Source: Candidatus Pantoea edessiphila (GTDB lineage: Bacteria > Pseudomonadota > Gammaproteobacteria > Enterobacterales > Enterobacteriaceae). From it: a stretch of DNA of 64,000 nucleotides. The position numbers and the translations under genes are program-made. The notes under the pieces are model-generated. The model did not search any database. It saw only the letters and a program-made list of their open reading frames with translations, and was not told the DNA's origin. Position 1 is the first letter of the stretch, and each line of letters begins with the position of its first letter. Below, piece by piece: positions 34,284-44,903 of this stretch. Where the stretch lies: NCBI RefSeq assembly GCF_002933335.1, contig NZ_PDKS01000001.1, positions 62,001-126,000 on the forward strand, written 5' to 3'.

Positions 34284-35561
34284 ATGAAGATGATAAAAAA
34301 AAACAATTGTCAATTTTACAATAAATCAAATTCATTACAATCATGGCTTGATTATTTAGAACGTATTAGTAATAACGTATATTTAGATATAAATAAAATA
34401 AAATCAGTAGCAAAAAATTTGAATTTATTAACACCAAAAGAATTTGTGTTTATTGTTTCAGGAACAAACGGAAAAGGTACTACATGTCGTACAATGGAAG
34501 TACTTCTTCTAACATCCGGATATCGTGTTGGTGTCTACAGTTCACCACACTTTTTAAGCTACATTGAAAGAGTGCGTATTCACGGAAAGGTATTAACTGA
34601 AAAAGAACACATTAATTCCTTTAAAGAAATTGAAAAAAATCGCAATAATATTTTATTGACTTATTTCGAATTCAGTACTCTTTCAGCATTATATTTATTT
34701 AAACAATCAAATCTTGATGTAATAATTTTAGAAGTAGGAGTTGGTGGTAGGCTAGATGCTACAAATATTATTGATGCGGATGCTGCTATCATTACTAATA
34801 TAGCTATTGATCATACAAATCTATTAGGAGTAGATAGAGAACAGATTGGTATGGAAAAAGCTGGTATATTTCGTCCAAGTAAATTAGCAATAGTAGGTGA
34901 ATCTGATATACCCTCTAGTGTTTTGAAAATTGTTAAAGAAAAAAAAATAAATCTATTGCAAATTAATAAAAATTGGTTTTATCACAAACAAGATAAACAA
35001 TGGTGTTTATATGATAGTTATGGTTCTTTAAGTAATTTACCTTTTACACAAGTTCCTTTACCTAATGTTGCTACTGCCTTAGTAGCTTTGCGTGCTTCTA
35101 GATTTCAAATATCTACGGAACAAATTTATAAACAATTAATAAAAATAAATTTACCTGGTAGATTTCAAATAATACGTAAATATCCATATATTATTTTTGA
35201 TGTTGCTCATAACCCACACGCAGCAAATTATTTATCTTCTTGTCTGGAGATTTTACCACAAAAAGGTAAGGTACATGCATTAATAGGTATGTTTCAAGAT
35301 AAAGATATCAAAGGAACTGTAACTGCTTTAAAAAAGCAAGTTGATTATTGGTATTGTGTAACGCTAAATTGTCCGAGAGGAGCCAAAGCTGATCAGATTA
35401 AATCACATTTAACAAATGCATATGTTTTTGCGGATATTAAATGTGCTTGGGAAGTAATTATCAAAAACGCACAATTTCAAGATACTATATTAGTGTGTGG
35501 CTCATTTGTTACAGTATCTCAAATTATGAATTTAATTACTAATAAACAATATGTTTATTAG
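34284..35561 (+). CDS. folC: Folylpolyglutamate/dihydrofolate synthase
   Basis: Adds glutamate to dihydropteroate and then to folates. It has 425 residues (E. coli 422). The P-loop is SGTNGKGTTCR (59-68 region), followed by GVYSSPHFLSYIERVRI, LEVGVGGRLDATN, ITNIAIDHTNLLG and FDVAHNPHAANYL. Two in-frame ATGs occur at codons 1 and 3, with no clear ribosome-binding site, so the start is uncertain by two codons. Its last codons are part of a long hairpin. Confidence 0.96.
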   Translation: MKMIKKNNCQFYNKSNSLQSWLDYLERISNNVYLDINKIKSVAKNLNLLTPKEFVFIVSGTNGKGTTCRTMEVLLLTSGYRVGVYSSPHFLSYIERVRIHGKVLTEKEHINSFKEIEKNRNNILLTYFEFSTLSALYLFKQSNLDVIILEVGVGGRLDATNIIDADAAIITNIAIDHTNLLGVDREQIGMEKAGIFRPSKLAIVGESDIPSSVLKIVKEKKINLLQINKNWFYHKQDKQWCLYDSYGSLSNLPFTQVPLPNVATALVALRASRFQISTEQIYKQLIKINLPGRFQIIRKYPYIIFDVAHNPHAANYLSSCLEILPQKGKVHALIGMFQDKDIKGTVTALKKQVDYWYCVTLNCPRGAKADQIKSHLTNAYVFADIKCAWEVIIKNAQFQDTILVCGSFVTVSQIMNLITNKQYVY

Positions 35562-35571
35562 TAATTAAATT
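35529..35571 (+). terminator. Long A+T hairpin spanning the folC stop codon
   Basis: A perfect 19-bp inverted repeat around a 5-base loop (AATAT). The inner arms read ACTAATAAAC and GTTTATTAGT. The right arm contains the folC TAG (35559-35561), and T-rich sequence follows (TATATTTTATTG). It has only four G-C pairs or fewer in the stem. I read it as an intrinsic terminator fused into the end of the gene. Confidence 0.65.
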
Positions 35572-36044
35572 TATATTTTATTGTATTTTATGTTAATACA
35601 TAATATGTTCTTTAATTTAAATAATTCATCTAAATGTAGCTAATAGATTATTATCAATAAATATTGTTTGAATAAATAAAAAAATATATTAGTTAAAATG
35701 AATAAAATATTTTTTATATTAATTTTAATTATATTATTGAATAATTTAATACATTAAAAAGTGATATTTAACTTGAAATACATTAATGTTAGTATAATGT
35801 AGATATATTATTAATTGAATTAAGTAAAATTTTAATAATTAAAATATGTTTGTAATTAATCAAATATATTTATATAAATTAAATTTGTTTTAATATTTAA
35901 CATAATATTAAGTTAATTGAAAAAATGATTAGAATATATAAACTTATAATTTTACTTGTTTTAGTGTTTTTACATAAAATATTTATAAAACTTTATCTTA
36001 TGTTTTCTAACAATTTGTAATATTTTAACTCGAGGTTAAACAAT
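35572..36044. other. Spacer between folC and cvpA
   Basis: About 470 bases with no coding frame, extremely A+T-rich. dedD occupies this place in E. coli and seems fully lost. The cvpA-purF promoter should be near the right end; no PurR box is recognisable. Confidence 0.5.
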
Positions 36045-36548
36045 ATGATTTGGATTGATTACATAATACTTAGCATGATTGCTTTTTCAGTTTTTATTAG
36101 TCTATTTCGTGGGTTTATATACGAAGCTTTGTCTTTGTTTACTTGGGTATGCGCATTTTTCTTATCCAATGTATCTCATGAATATATCATGACATGGTTG
36201 CCATTATTTTTTGGCAATTATTTAATTAGGAAAATCATTGCTATAACCTTGCCATTTTTTATTACTATGATTATAGGTGCATTATTAAATAATTTAATTA
36301 GAATCCTAGTAGTAAAAAATGGTTTATCTGGTACAGATAGAATACTTGGAATATGTTTTGGAGCAATACGTGGAGTTTTAATTGTATCTTTAATTATTTT
36401 TTCCTTAAATATTTTTACTGATATTGCTAAAAGTACAGATTGGAAAAAATCACAATTAATTCCTCATGTTAATCACTTAATAAAAAATTTTTTTGATTAT
36501 TGTAAGACATATCGTATTTTGAATTTCGATGAGCATAAAACATGTTAA
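36045..36548 (+). CDS. cvpA: CvpA family inner membrane protein
   Basis: A 167-residue protein (E. coli 162) with four predicted membrane helices near 3-25, 28-48, 62-90 and 103-125. E. coli CvpA is needed for colicin V production and for envelope tolerance to deoxycholate; the molecular role is not settled. Matches include WIDYIIL at the start, SLFRGFIYEALSL, GLSGTDRILGICFGAIRGVLIV and STDWKKSQL. It precedes purF by 29 bases, as in E. coli, so it may persist partly as the leading gene of that transcript. Confidence 0.92.
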   Translation: MIWIDYIILSMIAFSVFISLFRGFIYEALSLFTWVCAFFLSNVSHEYIMTWLPLFFGNYLIRKIIAITLPFFITMIIGALLNNLIRILVVKNGLSGTDRILGICFGAIRGVLIVSLIIFSLNIFTDIAKSTDWKKSQLIPHVNHLIKNFFDYCKTYRILNFDEHKTC

Positions 36549-36577
36549 AAACATACTTCTTCTAAGGAAATATTATA

Positions 36578-38095
36578 ATGTGTGGTATTGTTGGCATTGT
36601 TAGCTTTATATCAATAAATCAGTATATATATGATTCATTGACAGTGCTGCAACATAGAGGACAGGATTCTGCTGGTATTTGTACTATTGACAAATCAAAT
36701 TGTTTTCGTTTAAGGAAAGCAAATGGTTTGGTAAGAGACGTTTTTAATAAAAAACATATGAAATATTTACAAGGAGATATAGGTATTGGTCATGTAAGAT
36801 ACCCTACTTCAGGAAGTTCCTGTGCTTCAGAAGCACAACCATTTTATGTTAATTCACCTTACGGTATTACTTTAGCACACAATGGCAATTTAACTAATGT
36901 TGATGAATTGCGTAAATATTTATTTAAAAATAGTAGACGTCATGTAAATACTCATTCAGATTCTGAAGTTTTGCTTAATGTTTTCGCTCAAGAATTAAGC
37001 GATTTTCAACATAATTCTTGTCTGAAATATCAAGATATATTTAAAGCAGTTACTGGAGTTCATAAAAAAATAAGAGGTGCTTATGCAGTAATATCAATGA
37101 TCATTGGACATGGAATAGTAGCTTTTAGAGATCCCCATGGAATTCGTCCTCTTATATTAGGAAAACGTATTACCGCAAATCGTGCTGAATATATGGTAGC
37201 ATCTGAAAGTGTAGCCTTAGATATAACTGGATTTACAGTCCTTCGAGATGTTGCGCCCGGAGAAGCAATTTATATTACTCAGCAAGGTAAGTTGTTTTCT
37301 TGTCAATGCGCTGAAAATCCCCAAAACAATCCATGTTTATTTGAATATGTTTACTTTGCAAGACCAGATTCTTGTTTAGATAAAATATCTGTTTATAGTG
37401 CTAGAGTAAGAATGGGCACTAAACTTGGAAAAAAAATTTCTCGAGAATGGAAACACTTAAATATAGATGTTGTTATTCCAATTCCTGAAACTTCTACTGA
37501 TATAGCATTAGAAATCGCACATATTATTAATAAACCATATCGACAGGGATTTGTAAAAAATAGATATGTAGGTCGTACTTTTATAATGCCAGGAAATAAT
37601 GTAAGAAAGATAGCAATCAAGCGTAAGCTTAATACTAATCGAGCTGAATTCATTAATAAAAACGTATTACTAGTCGATGATTCAATTGTAAGAGGTACTA
37701 CTTCAAAACAAATCATAGAAATGGCAAGAGAAGCTGGAGCAAAAAATGTTTATTTAGCTTCAGCTGCGCCGGAAATTAGATTTCCAAATTTTTACGGTAT
37801 TAATATGCCTAATTCAACAGAATTAATAGCACATGGACGTAAAACAGAAGAGATTTGTGCCTTAATTAAATCAGATGCACTAATTTTTCAAGATCTTAAT
37901 GATCTTATTGAAGCAGTACGAGAAGAAAATCTAAATATTACTCAATTTGAATGTTCGGTTTTTAATGGTGTTTATATAACTAGAGATATTGATGAAAATT
38001 ATTTGAACAATTTTAATTGTGTATATGATAAAAAAAGTAAAGTGACTTTATGCCGTGAAGTAGAAAATCTTGAAATATATAATGAAGAAAATTAA
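36578..38095 (+). CDS. purF: Amidophosphoribosyltransferase
   Basis: The first committed purine step: transfers ammonia from glutamine to PRPP. It has 505 residues, equal to mature-type E. coli PurF. The glutaminase nucleophile is C2, exposed after Met removal in [15 protein letters not shown] and the PRPP loop [14 protein letters not shown] are intact. With purN, purM and purC, four purine genes lie in this window, so the pathway is probably complete in the genome. Confidence 0.98.
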   Translation: MCGIVGIVSFISINQYIYDSLTVLQHRGQDSAGICTIDKSNCFRLRKANGLVRDVFNKKHMKYLQGDIGIGHVRYPTSGSSCASEAQPFYVNSPYGITLAHNGNLTNVDELRKYLFKNSRRHVNTHSDSEVLLNVFAQELSDFQHNSCLKYQDIFKAVTGVHKKIRGAYAVISMIIGHGIVAFRDPHGIRPLILGKRITANRAEYMVASESVALDITGFTVLRDVAPGEAIYITQQGKLFSCQCAENPQNNPCLFEYVYFARPDSCLDKISVYSARVRMGTKLGKKISREWKHLNIDVVIPIPETSTDIALEIAHIINKPYRQGFVKNRYVGRTFIMPGNNVRKIAIKRKLNTNRAEFINKNVLLVDDSIVRGTTSKQIIEMAREAGAKNVYLASAAPEIRFPNFYGINMPNSTELIAHGRKTEEICALIKSDALIFQDLNDLIEAVREENLNITQFECSVFNGVYITRDIDENYLNNFNCVYDKKSKVTLCREVENLEIYNEEN

Positions 38096-38153
38096 ATACT
38101 CTAAAACCAATAAATTAATTGATTAGTTTTATATTAAATATTAAGGTCGATTT

Positions 38154-38723
38154 ATGAAACGACTTATTGTTGGAATTTCAGGAGCTAGTGGTATTATATA
38201 TAGTTTACGAATGCTACAAGTTTTAAAAGATTTAGAGGATATTGAAACACATCTCATAATGAGTCATTCTTCTTATGAAACGTTAAAGATAGAAAGTGAT
38301 TTTAGTTTAAGTAAAGTTCATAATTTAGCAAATGTAGTACATAATGTTAAAAATATAGCAGCTAGCATTTCATCAGGTTCTTATAAAACTATTGGTATGG
38401 TAATTTTACCTTGCTCAATTAAAACTCTTTCAAGTATTGTTAATTGTTATAGTGATTCACTGTTGACCCGAGCTGCTGATGTTGCGCTTAAAGAAAACAG
38501 GAAATTAATATTATGTCTGAGAGAGACACCATTACATATTGGTCATTTACATATGATGATCAGGGCTTCTAGATTAGGTGCTATCGTTATGCCTATGGTG
38601 CCAGCATTTTACCATAATCCTACAACTATAGACCAAATAATTAACCAAACAGTTAATCGAATTATTGATCAATTCGATATTGTATTACCTGAAGATTTAT
38701 TTAAACGTTGGAACGGTATATAA
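38154..38723 (+). CDS. ubiX: Flavin prenyltransferase UbiX
   Basis: Attaches a dimethylallyl group to FMN to make the prenyl-FMN cofactor of UbiD, the ubiquinone-pathway decarboxylase. It has 189 residues, as in E. coli. GISGASGIIYSLRML is the FMN-binding start; ISSGSYKTIGMVILPCSIKTLS and LCLRETPLHIGHL are characteristic. It follows purF after 58 bases. It supplies part of the quinone used by the complex I encoded downstream. Confidence 0.97.
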   Translation: MKRLIVGISGASGIIYSLRMLQVLKDLEDIETHLIMSHSSYETLKIESDFSLSKVHNLANVVHNVKNIAASISSGSYKTIGMVILPCSIKTLSSIVNCYSDSLLTRAADVALKENRKLILCLRETPLHIGHLHMMIRASRLGAIVMPMVPAFYHNPTTIDQIINQTVNRIIDQFDIVLPEDLFKRWNGI

Positions 38724-38776
38724 TTAATAATTTTCATTTAATAGAACACCTGTAAAAATACTAAGGAAGAAAGTAA

Positions 38777-40912
38777 TCATTTTATTTGCTGCAGAGATTG
38801 AATTGCAGTTAAAGCAATAGTATACACTATATCATCTACAGAAGCTCCCCGGGATAGATCGTTTACTGGTTTACGAATTCCTTGCAACATTGGTCCAATA
38901 GAAATCAAATTGGCTGAACGTTGTACTGCTTTATATGTAGTATTTCCTGTATTGAGGTCTGGAAATATAAATACTGTAGCTTTACCAGCTACTTTAGAGT
39001 TCGGTGCTTTAAATTTAGCTACATCTTCAACAATTGCTGCATCATATTGTAAAGGACCATCAATTATTAAATCTGGTCTTTTTCTTTGAGCTATAATAGT
39101 TGCTTGACGGACTTTTTCAACATGGTTACCAAATCCAGAATTTCCAGTTGAATAAGATATCATTGCAACAATTGGCTGAATACCAAAAAACTTGGCAGAA
39201 TCAGCAGATTGAATTGCTATTTCTGCCAGTTGCATAGGATTAGGATCTGGATTTATCGCACAATCACCATACACAAGAACTTTTTCAGGTAATAACATAA
39301 AAAAAATTGATGAAATTAATGAATTATTAGGTGCGGTTTTTATTATTTGCAATGATGGCTTAATTGTGTGCGCTGTTGTATGAACAGCACCAGAAACTAA
39401 TCCATCTACTTCGTTGTTTTCCAACATCATAGTTGCTAATACTACATTATCTTCTAGTTGTTCTTGTGCTATTGATTCTGTCATTCCTTTATTTTTACGT
39501 AATTCAACCAGTCTTGGTATATAATTATGTTTTATTTTATTGGGATTAATAATTATGATATCGCTTTTTAAATCAATATGTTCCGATAAAGCTATATCTC
39601 TTATTTCATCTGCACATCCTAATAGAATACAGCTTGCTATTTTTCTTTCAGTACAAATAGTTGCTGCTTTTATAGTACGAGGTTCATTACCTTCTGGCAA
39701 AATAATACATTTATTTGATTTTCGTGCTAATTCAGTTAGATGATACCGAAAAGCTGGTGGTGAAAATAAGCGATAAATACTATTAGAAGAGAATTTTAGT
39801 GAATTAATCCAATTAGTACTAATGAAACCGGCTATATATTTTTGTGTTTTTTCAATACGATAAATATCATCAGCAGGTATATTTATGTTTAAATTTTGCA
39901 AATTAATAGATGTTTGCCAAGTATTAGAACTAACCATAAACACTGGTACGCCCGTCTGAAAAGAACATTCACATAATTTAGTGATACAATTGTTAATTTT
40001 ATAATTACCAGTTAGTAAAATTGCCGCAATTTTTACTCCATTCATAATTGCTAAACATATTGCAATTATTACTTCCGGTCTATCCGCAGAAGTTATTAAC
40101 ATTGATCCAGGTTTTAAATATTTTACTATATTTGATAGGCTATAATTACAGAAAGTTATAGATTTTATTCTACGAGTTATAATATCACCTCTATTAATAA
40201 TATGTGCTTTAAGGTGATTATATATATCTATCGCTCTAATTGACATAAGATCATGATTCCATGGTATACACCCAAGAATAGGCACAGGAATATTTTCACT
40301 TATTTTATTAATATATTCATTCCGGTGAAAATTTATATCTATATCACTATCATTAGTTATTTCCGAAATATCATGGTAAATATGGTTATGTTGATTCATA
40401 GGAGCGTTTAATTTATTAATTATAACACCAACTATATTCTTGTTTTTTATTCCACCAAAACTGTTGGAAGTTAATTTAATATGTTCTTTAATATGTAATA
40501 AGTCACCACTATCTATCGACAATATAAAAATAATTTCTGCATTTAATGCTTTAGCTATTTCATAATTTAATGAGTTGGAAAATTGGTATTTTATCGGTAA
40601 ACCTTCAATTAAAACTACTTCTATATTCTTTGAACAAAAATAATATTTAGATATAATTTCTTCTATTAAAATATCTTGTCTATTAACACTTAGTATTGAC
40701 TTAACAACTTTCATTTTTAATGATTTGTTAGCGGCAATTAAATTGTGTTTACTAAATATATCATTAAACTGATCGTATTTATCATTTTGTATAATTGGTC
40801 TAAAAATTTTAACGCTAATGTCTTTACGTTCTATAGCATGAATTAATCCCAATATTACGCTTTGAAAGCCTACATTTTCATAAATCGGAACGAGTATAAT
40901 AGCACGTGGCAA
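38777..40912 (-). CDS. pta: Phosphate acetyltransferase
   Basis: Interconverts acetyl-CoA and acetyl phosphate. It has 711 residues (E. coli 714) with the three-part layout: an N-terminal P-loop-like domain ([14 protein letters not shown] at the start, weakly conserved), a DRTGG domain near 220-330, and the catalytic PTA domain from about 390 ([38 protein letters not shown]). The regulatory N-terminal half is far more diverged than the catalytic part. Downstream of ackA by 65 bases; convergent with ubiX. Confidence 0.96.
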   Translation of the reverse strand: MPRAIILVPIYENVGFQSVILGLIHAIERKDISVKIFRPIIQNDKYDQFNDIFSKHNLIAANKSLKMKVVKSILSVNRQDILIEEIISKYYFCSKNIEVVLIEGLPIKYQFSNSLNYEIAKALNAEIIFILSIDSGDLLHIKEHIKLTSNSFGGIKNKNIVGVIINKLNAPMNQHNHIYHDISEITNDSDIDINFHRNEYINKISENIPVPILGCIPWNHDLMSIRAIDIYNHLKAHIINRGDIITRRIKSITFCNYSLSNIVKYLKPGSMLITSADRPEVIIAICLAIMNGVKIAAILLTGNYKINNCITKLCECSFQTGVPVFMVSSNTWQTSINLQNLNINIPADDIYRIEKTQKYIAGFISTNWINSLKFSSNSIYRLFSPPAFRYHLTELARKSNKCIILPEGNEPRTIKAATICTERKIASCILLGCADEIRDIALSEHIDLKSDIIIINPNKIKHNYIPRLVELRKNKGMTESIAQEQLEDNVVLATMMLENNEVDGLVSGAVHTTAHTIKPSLQIIKTAPNNSLISSIFFMLLPEKVLVYGDCAINPDPNPMQLAEIAIQSADSAKFFGIQPIVAMISYSTGNSGFGNHVEKVRQATIIAQRKRPDLIIDGPLQYDAAIVEDVAKFKAPNSKVAGKATVFIFPDLNTGNTTYKAVQRSANLISIGPMLQGIRKPVNDLSRGASVDDIVYTIALTAIQSLQQIK

Positions 40913-40977
40913 TATTCAATCCTTAAATTTTATCTTAAAAATAATCAACATTATTTATTTAATTTATTTATAAATAA

Positions 40978-42174
40978 TTACTTTATTAAATTTGATGTTT
41001 CTTTAGCAATTATCAGTTCTTCATTAGTTGGAATAACTAATATTTTACGGTAATTTTTTTTATTTATATATCCACACTTACCAAACCTATTAATCAGGTT
41101 AAGTTTATAATCAATTTTAAAATTTAATATTTGTAATTTTTTTAATACAAAATCGCGCACCATAGCAGAATTTTCACCAATACCTCCAGTAAATACCAAT
41201 GCATCAAGCCTGCCTTGCATTACAGTAGTATAACTGCCAATGTATTTTGCTATACGATGACAAAACACATCCATTGCACGTTTTGCCTCTTCCTTAGTTG
41301 TATAATTATCTTCAATATAACGACAATCACTTGTAATTTCAGTTAGTCCCAATAAACCAGATTTTTGTGTTAATAATATATCTATTTCCTTTATACTCAT
41401 ACCCAATGAGTTATATAAAAAAAATATTATTGCTGGATCTATATCACCACTTCTAGTCCCCATTACAAGTCCTTCTAACGGTGTTAATCCCATTGAAGTA
41501 TCTACACAGATACCATTACGAATAGCAGATATTGAACTGCCATTTCCTAAATGGCAACTTATTATATTAAGTGTTTTTTGTGTTTTTTTTAATATTTTTG
41601 CTGCTTGCTGCATTACATATAAATGGCTTATACCATGTGCTCCATAGCGACGTATACCATGATCTGTGTACAATTTATATGGTAAAGCATACAAATAAGA
41701 AGACTCTGGAATTGTTCTATGAAAAGTAGTATCAAATACTGCAACATTTTTGTCATTTAGTTGAGGAAAATTTTTCATTGTTTCATTAATACCAACTAGA
41801 TGTGCTGGAATATGTAATGGCGCAAATGAAATAGCATTTTCAATGTTTTTAATGATTTCTTGATTTATTATTACAGAACTGGTTATATCTTTTCCACCAT
41901 GTACTATACGATGCCCTATTGCTGCAACTTTGTTTAATATTTTGGTCTCTTCTTTTAGAATATTTTCAATAATAAATTTAAGTATTTCTTGATATTTAAT
42001 TCCTTTTTTTAATATTGCTTCTTTTTTTTGATAATTAGATATCCATGTTATTTTTGAAAGATAACAAAATTCAGCCAAACCAGAAATATACTTATTACCT
42101 TTAGTAGAATCCATTATAGTAAATTTAATTGAAGAACTACCACAATTCAGAACTAATATTAATTTGTCTGACAT
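40978..42174 (-). CDS. ackA: Acetate kinase
   Basis: Turns acetyl phosphate plus ADP into acetate and ATP. It has 398 residues (E. coli 400) in the ASKHA fold: [12 protein letters not shown] at the N-terminus, [34 protein letters not shown] and [10 protein letters not shown]. With pta it gives substrate-level ATP and acetate, which the host could use. It is divergently arranged from nuoA across a long spacer. Confidence 0.97.
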   Translation of the reverse strand: MSDKLILVLNCGSSSIKFTIMDSTKGNKYISGLAEFCYLSKITWISNYQKKEAILKKGIKYQEILKFIIENILKEETKILNKVAAIGHRIVHGGKDITSSVIINQEIIKNIENAISFAPLHIPAHLVGINETMKNFPQLNDKNVAVFDTTFHRTIPESSYLYALPYKLYTDHGIRRYGAHGISHLYVMQQAAKILKKTQKTLNIISCHLGNGSSISAIRNGICVDTSMGLTPLEGLVMGTRSGDIDPAIIFFLYNSLGMSIKEIDILLTQKSGLLGLTEITSDCRYIEDNYTTKEEAKRAMDVFCHRIAKYIGSYTTVMQGRLDALVFTGGIGENSAMVRDFVLKKLQILNFKIDYKLNLINRFGKCGYINKKNYRKILVIPTNEELIIAKETSNLIK

Positions 42175-42448
42175 ATACTTGCCTTTATATAAAAATCAAA
42201 TTTTATTCAAAAGATTTATAATTTATTACCTTAATTTGTTAATATTTAAATTATCGATAATTATTAATATTTATTATTTAGTTATATATAAAAGAAGATA
42301 AATTATACATTTGATCCTATATAATGTATTAAAATATATGCCCATAAAAATATTAACAAAATACAAATTTTTAGTTAATGAATTATTAATTTTATCGATT
42401 AATTTTATTTAAATTAACAATAGATATTATAATAAAAAAAACTTCTGT

Positions 42449-42496
42449 TAGTATAACTTTAATTACATCTTGTAGTATAACTTTAATTACATCTTG
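42449..42496. repeat. 24-bp perfect tandem duplication
   Basis: Two identical 24-base units (42449-42472 and 42473-42496), each starting TAGTATAAC and ending ACATCTTG. They lie about 1.2 kb upstream of nuoA and 0.27 kb upstream of ackA. GAGAAGGAAAG follows the second unit. Perfect identity means a recent duplication or selection. Confidence 0.9.
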
Positions 42497-42683
42497 AGAA
42501 GGAAAGTAATCTATTGTCTATGAAATTTAAAGTTTCAATCTATATTGTGACTATTCTTAAGATATTAAAAAATAACAATAAAATATCGGCAGTAAAAAAC
42601 TATTGAGCAATATTTTATTTATTATAAATAATATTATTATACATTTCATCAAAAAAATTATATGTAAGATTTACTCCATTCTG

Positions 42684-42747
42684 TTGCTAAAAGCAATCCT
42701 TACTTAATGTAAGAAGATAATTTCGACCGTATTTTCATCGCGAAAAT
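42684..42747. promoter_or_regulatory. Cluster of three small hairpins upstream of nuoA
   Basis: TTGC/GCAA (42684-42696), CTTAC/GTAAG (42699-42713) and ATTTTC/GAAAAT (42731-42747), each closing a loop of exactly five bases. The patch is visibly richer in G+C than the spacer around it. It could be an untranslated leader, a small RNA or a gene remnant; I do not recognise it. Confidence 0.3.
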
Positions 42748-42793
42748 TGAGCATTAAGAGTAATTATTACAAAATATATTAAAGGAATTATTG

Positions 42794-42877
42794 ATGATTT
42801 ACAGTAATATGTTATTACTTGTATTTATAAATACAGCAACTACTATCGTCAATAATAAAGAATTAATATCAGGTTGA
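42794..42877 (+). CDS. Possible 27-residue small ORF upstream of nuoA
   Basis: AAGGAA lies 6 bases before an ATG that opens 27 codons ending in TGA. The product begins MIYSNMLLLVFIN and is mostly hydrophobic in its first half, so it could be a tiny membrane peptide or the remnant of a longer gene. I do not recognise it. In sequence this A+T-rich a 27-codon frame can be chance; the spacing of the ribosome-binding site is the main support. Confidence 0.2.
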   Translation: MIYSNMLLLVFINTATTIVNNKELISG

Positions 42878-43663
42878 TTTATCTATTTGCTAATTTAAAT
42901 TATCTAGAATCAAAGTATGTTAATAATCTATTGAATTAATTATTGATTGATATCAATAATTAATGTATTTGATAGCATATACAATAGTCAATTATTTATA
43001 CTAGGATAATAATAATTTATTTTATATACTTTTTTAATTTACTATCTTTGGTTGTTTTTTATTAGGAATAATTATTACAAACGTTATTATTTAACTCGAT
43101 TTAGTTGTTAATAAATATTGGATATTTGGTTGTTAAAGAAAAAATTCAGCAACAAAATTTATTTATTTTATTAAAAAAAAGAACGTTTTAGACAAGATAT
43201 TTATTTATCAATGTAAAATTGATAATAAATTTATGGTTTCCTATTACTTATGTTTAATAGTGTTATCAATATGTTGCCTTGATATAGCTTATCTTACATT
43301 TAACTATTTAATGTAATTAACAATGATATTTAAAAACAAATGTATTTGATCATTAAAATTAATTTACAAAATTGTTGTATAGAAATAACAGATAAGTATT
43401 ATATTTCGTTAAATAATGTTGGTATTATAATACATTAAACAGAAAAATCGTATGTTCAATGAAATACTACATTTTTATTTAAAAACAATTACTAATTGAT
43501 GAAGATCTTTTTATAAAAATTGCTTATTAAATATGTTTAAATTTCAAAAAGTAATTTAAAATATATTATATAAAATTGATTTTCTACTATTTAGACATTA
43601 TAGAATATTTTTAACATATGATTTTAATTTAAAAATTATCTGTAGAATATTTATGTTATCATT

Positions 43664-43693
43664 AAGGAGTTATGTTAAAAGGAGTTATGTTAA
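43664..43693 (+). repeat. 15-bp tandem duplication carrying a ribosome-binding site
   Basis: AAGGAGTTATGTTAA occurs twice in a row (43664-43678, 43679-43693) just ahead of nuoA. Each unit has a strong AAGGAG and an ATG that is out of frame with nuoA. It probably arose by slippage; its effect on nuoA translation is open. Confidence 0.85.
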
Positions 43694-43700
43694 CAAAAAC

Positions 43701-44087
43701 ATGTCAACAAATAATGCAATGATGGGTCAAATCTGGGCTTTTGCTAGCTTTATTATTACTACATTTTGTTTTTGTATTTTGATGTTATTTGGAGGTTGGT
43801 TTTTAGGTGGTAGATCTCATGGACGTTATAAAAATATACCATTTGAATCAGGCATCAAATCTGTAGGTGACACTCATATTAAATTATCAATAAAATTTTA
43901 TTTAGTTGCTATGTTATTTGTAATTTTTGATGTTGAAGCTTTATTTTTATATGTATGGGCTGTTTCAGTAAGAGAAAATAGTTGGTTTGGTTTTACAGAA
44001 GCTGCAATATTTATTACAACAATTTTGTTAAGTTTAATTTATATTGTAAGATTCGGGGTATTAAATATAGTTCCTAAACATCGTTAG
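43701..44087 (+). CDS. nuoA: NADH-quinone oxidoreductase subunit A
   Basis: A three-helix membrane subunit at the quinone-site end of complex I. From the ATG at 43701 it has 128 residues, opening MSTNNAMMGQIWAF, which lines up with the E. coli start; an in-frame ATG at 43653 would add 16 residues encoded by a 15-bp duplication. FGGWFLGGR, PFESGIKSVG and FYLVAMLFVIFDVEALFLY are hallmark stretches, the latter with the conserved D-E pair. The C-terminus is about 15 residues shorter than in E. coli. First gene of nuoA-N. Confidence 0.93.
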   Translation: MSTNNAMMGQIWAFASFIITTFCFCILMLFGGWFLGGRSHGRYKNIPFESGIKSVGDTHIKLSIKFYLVAMLFVIFDVEALFLYVWAVSVRENSWFGFTEAAIFITTILLSLIYIVRFGVLNIVPKHR

Positions 44088-44144
44088 ATTCAATTTTATT
44101 TATATAAAAATATATTAAGTATTAAATATCAGGTAAAGTGAATT

Positions 44145-44822
44145 ATGGATTATACATTAACTAAGGTAAACAATAATACTTGCGAAGATGATCATTATCC
44201 TCTGATAAAAAAACAAACAGTTAGTGATCCTTTACAAAAAAATATTAATCGAAACGTTTATATGGGAAAACTTAAACATGCTTTAAATAATATAGTAAAT
44301 TGGGGTAGAAAAAATTCACTTTGGCCTTATAATTTCGGGCTTTCTTGTTGTTACGTAGAAATGACCACATCTTTTACTGCTGTTCACGATGTAGCAAGAT
44401 TTGGTTCTGAAGTATTACGTTCATCACCACGTCAAGCTGACTTCATGGTCATTGCTGGCACGCCTTTTATAAAGATGGTTCCAGTAATTCAACGTCTATA
44501 TGATCAAATGTTAGAACCGAAATGGGTTATTTCAATGGGATCATGTGCTAATTCAGGAGGTATGTATGATATATATTCTGTAGTTCAAGGTGTTGATAAA
44601 TTTTTACCAGTAGATATTTATATACCGGGATGTCCACCTCGCCCTGAAGCTTATATGCAAGCATTAATGTTACTTCAAAAATCCATTGAAAAAGAACGTC
44701 GACCATTATCATGGAAAATGGACGATCAGGGTATATATCGTGCTAATATGCAATCAGAAAAACAAAGAAAAAAACTAGAAAATATTTCAGTAGTGAATTT
44801 AAGACCTCCTAATACAGTTTAG
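44145..44822 (+). CDS. nuoB: NADH-quinone oxidoreductase subunit B
   Basis: Peripheral subunit carrying the terminal 4Fe-4S cluster N2, which reduces quinone. It has 225 residues (E. coli 220). All four ligands are present: C68 and C69 in [11 protein letters not shown]134 in GSCANSGG, C163 in GCPPRPE. The first 40 residues are diverged. It follows nuoA after 57 bases. Confidence 0.98.
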   Translation: MDYTLTKVNNNTCEDDHYPLIKKQTVSDPLQKNINRNVYMGKLKHALNNIVNWGRKNSLWPYNFGLSCCYVEMTTSFTAVHDVARFGSEVLRSSPRQADFMVIAGTPFIKMVPVIQRLYDQMLEPKWVISMGSCANSGGMYDIYSVVQGVDKFLPVDIYIPGCPPRPEAYMQALMLLQKSIEKERRPLSWKMDDQGIYRANMQSEKQRKKLENISVVNLRPPNTV

Positions 44823-44903
44823 GAATAAATTAGTAAATTTATCGGTTGTTTTTTCTAATTAATCATATTTAATATTCTTGCTTATGGGGAAAAATGGTAG
44901 TTT

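Larger units (their letters stand above)
42175..43652. other. 1.5 kb spacer between ackA and nuoA
   Basis: The longest gene-free stretch in the window. lrhA, alaA and the yfb genes lie here in E. coli. It contains a perfect 24-bp tandem duplication (42449-42496), a patch of higher G+C with three small hairpins (42684-42747) and a 27-codon ORF with a ribosome-binding site (42794-42877). The rest is low-complexity A+T. The nuo promoter must lie in it; I cannot place the hexamers with confidence. Confidence 0.55.

Noticed and set aside
40862-41053. 63-codon plus-strand ORF between pta and ackA
   Set aside because: It overlaps the 5' end of pta and 3' end of ackA on the other strand, has no ribosome-binding site, and resembles no protein. 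It is a chance frame.
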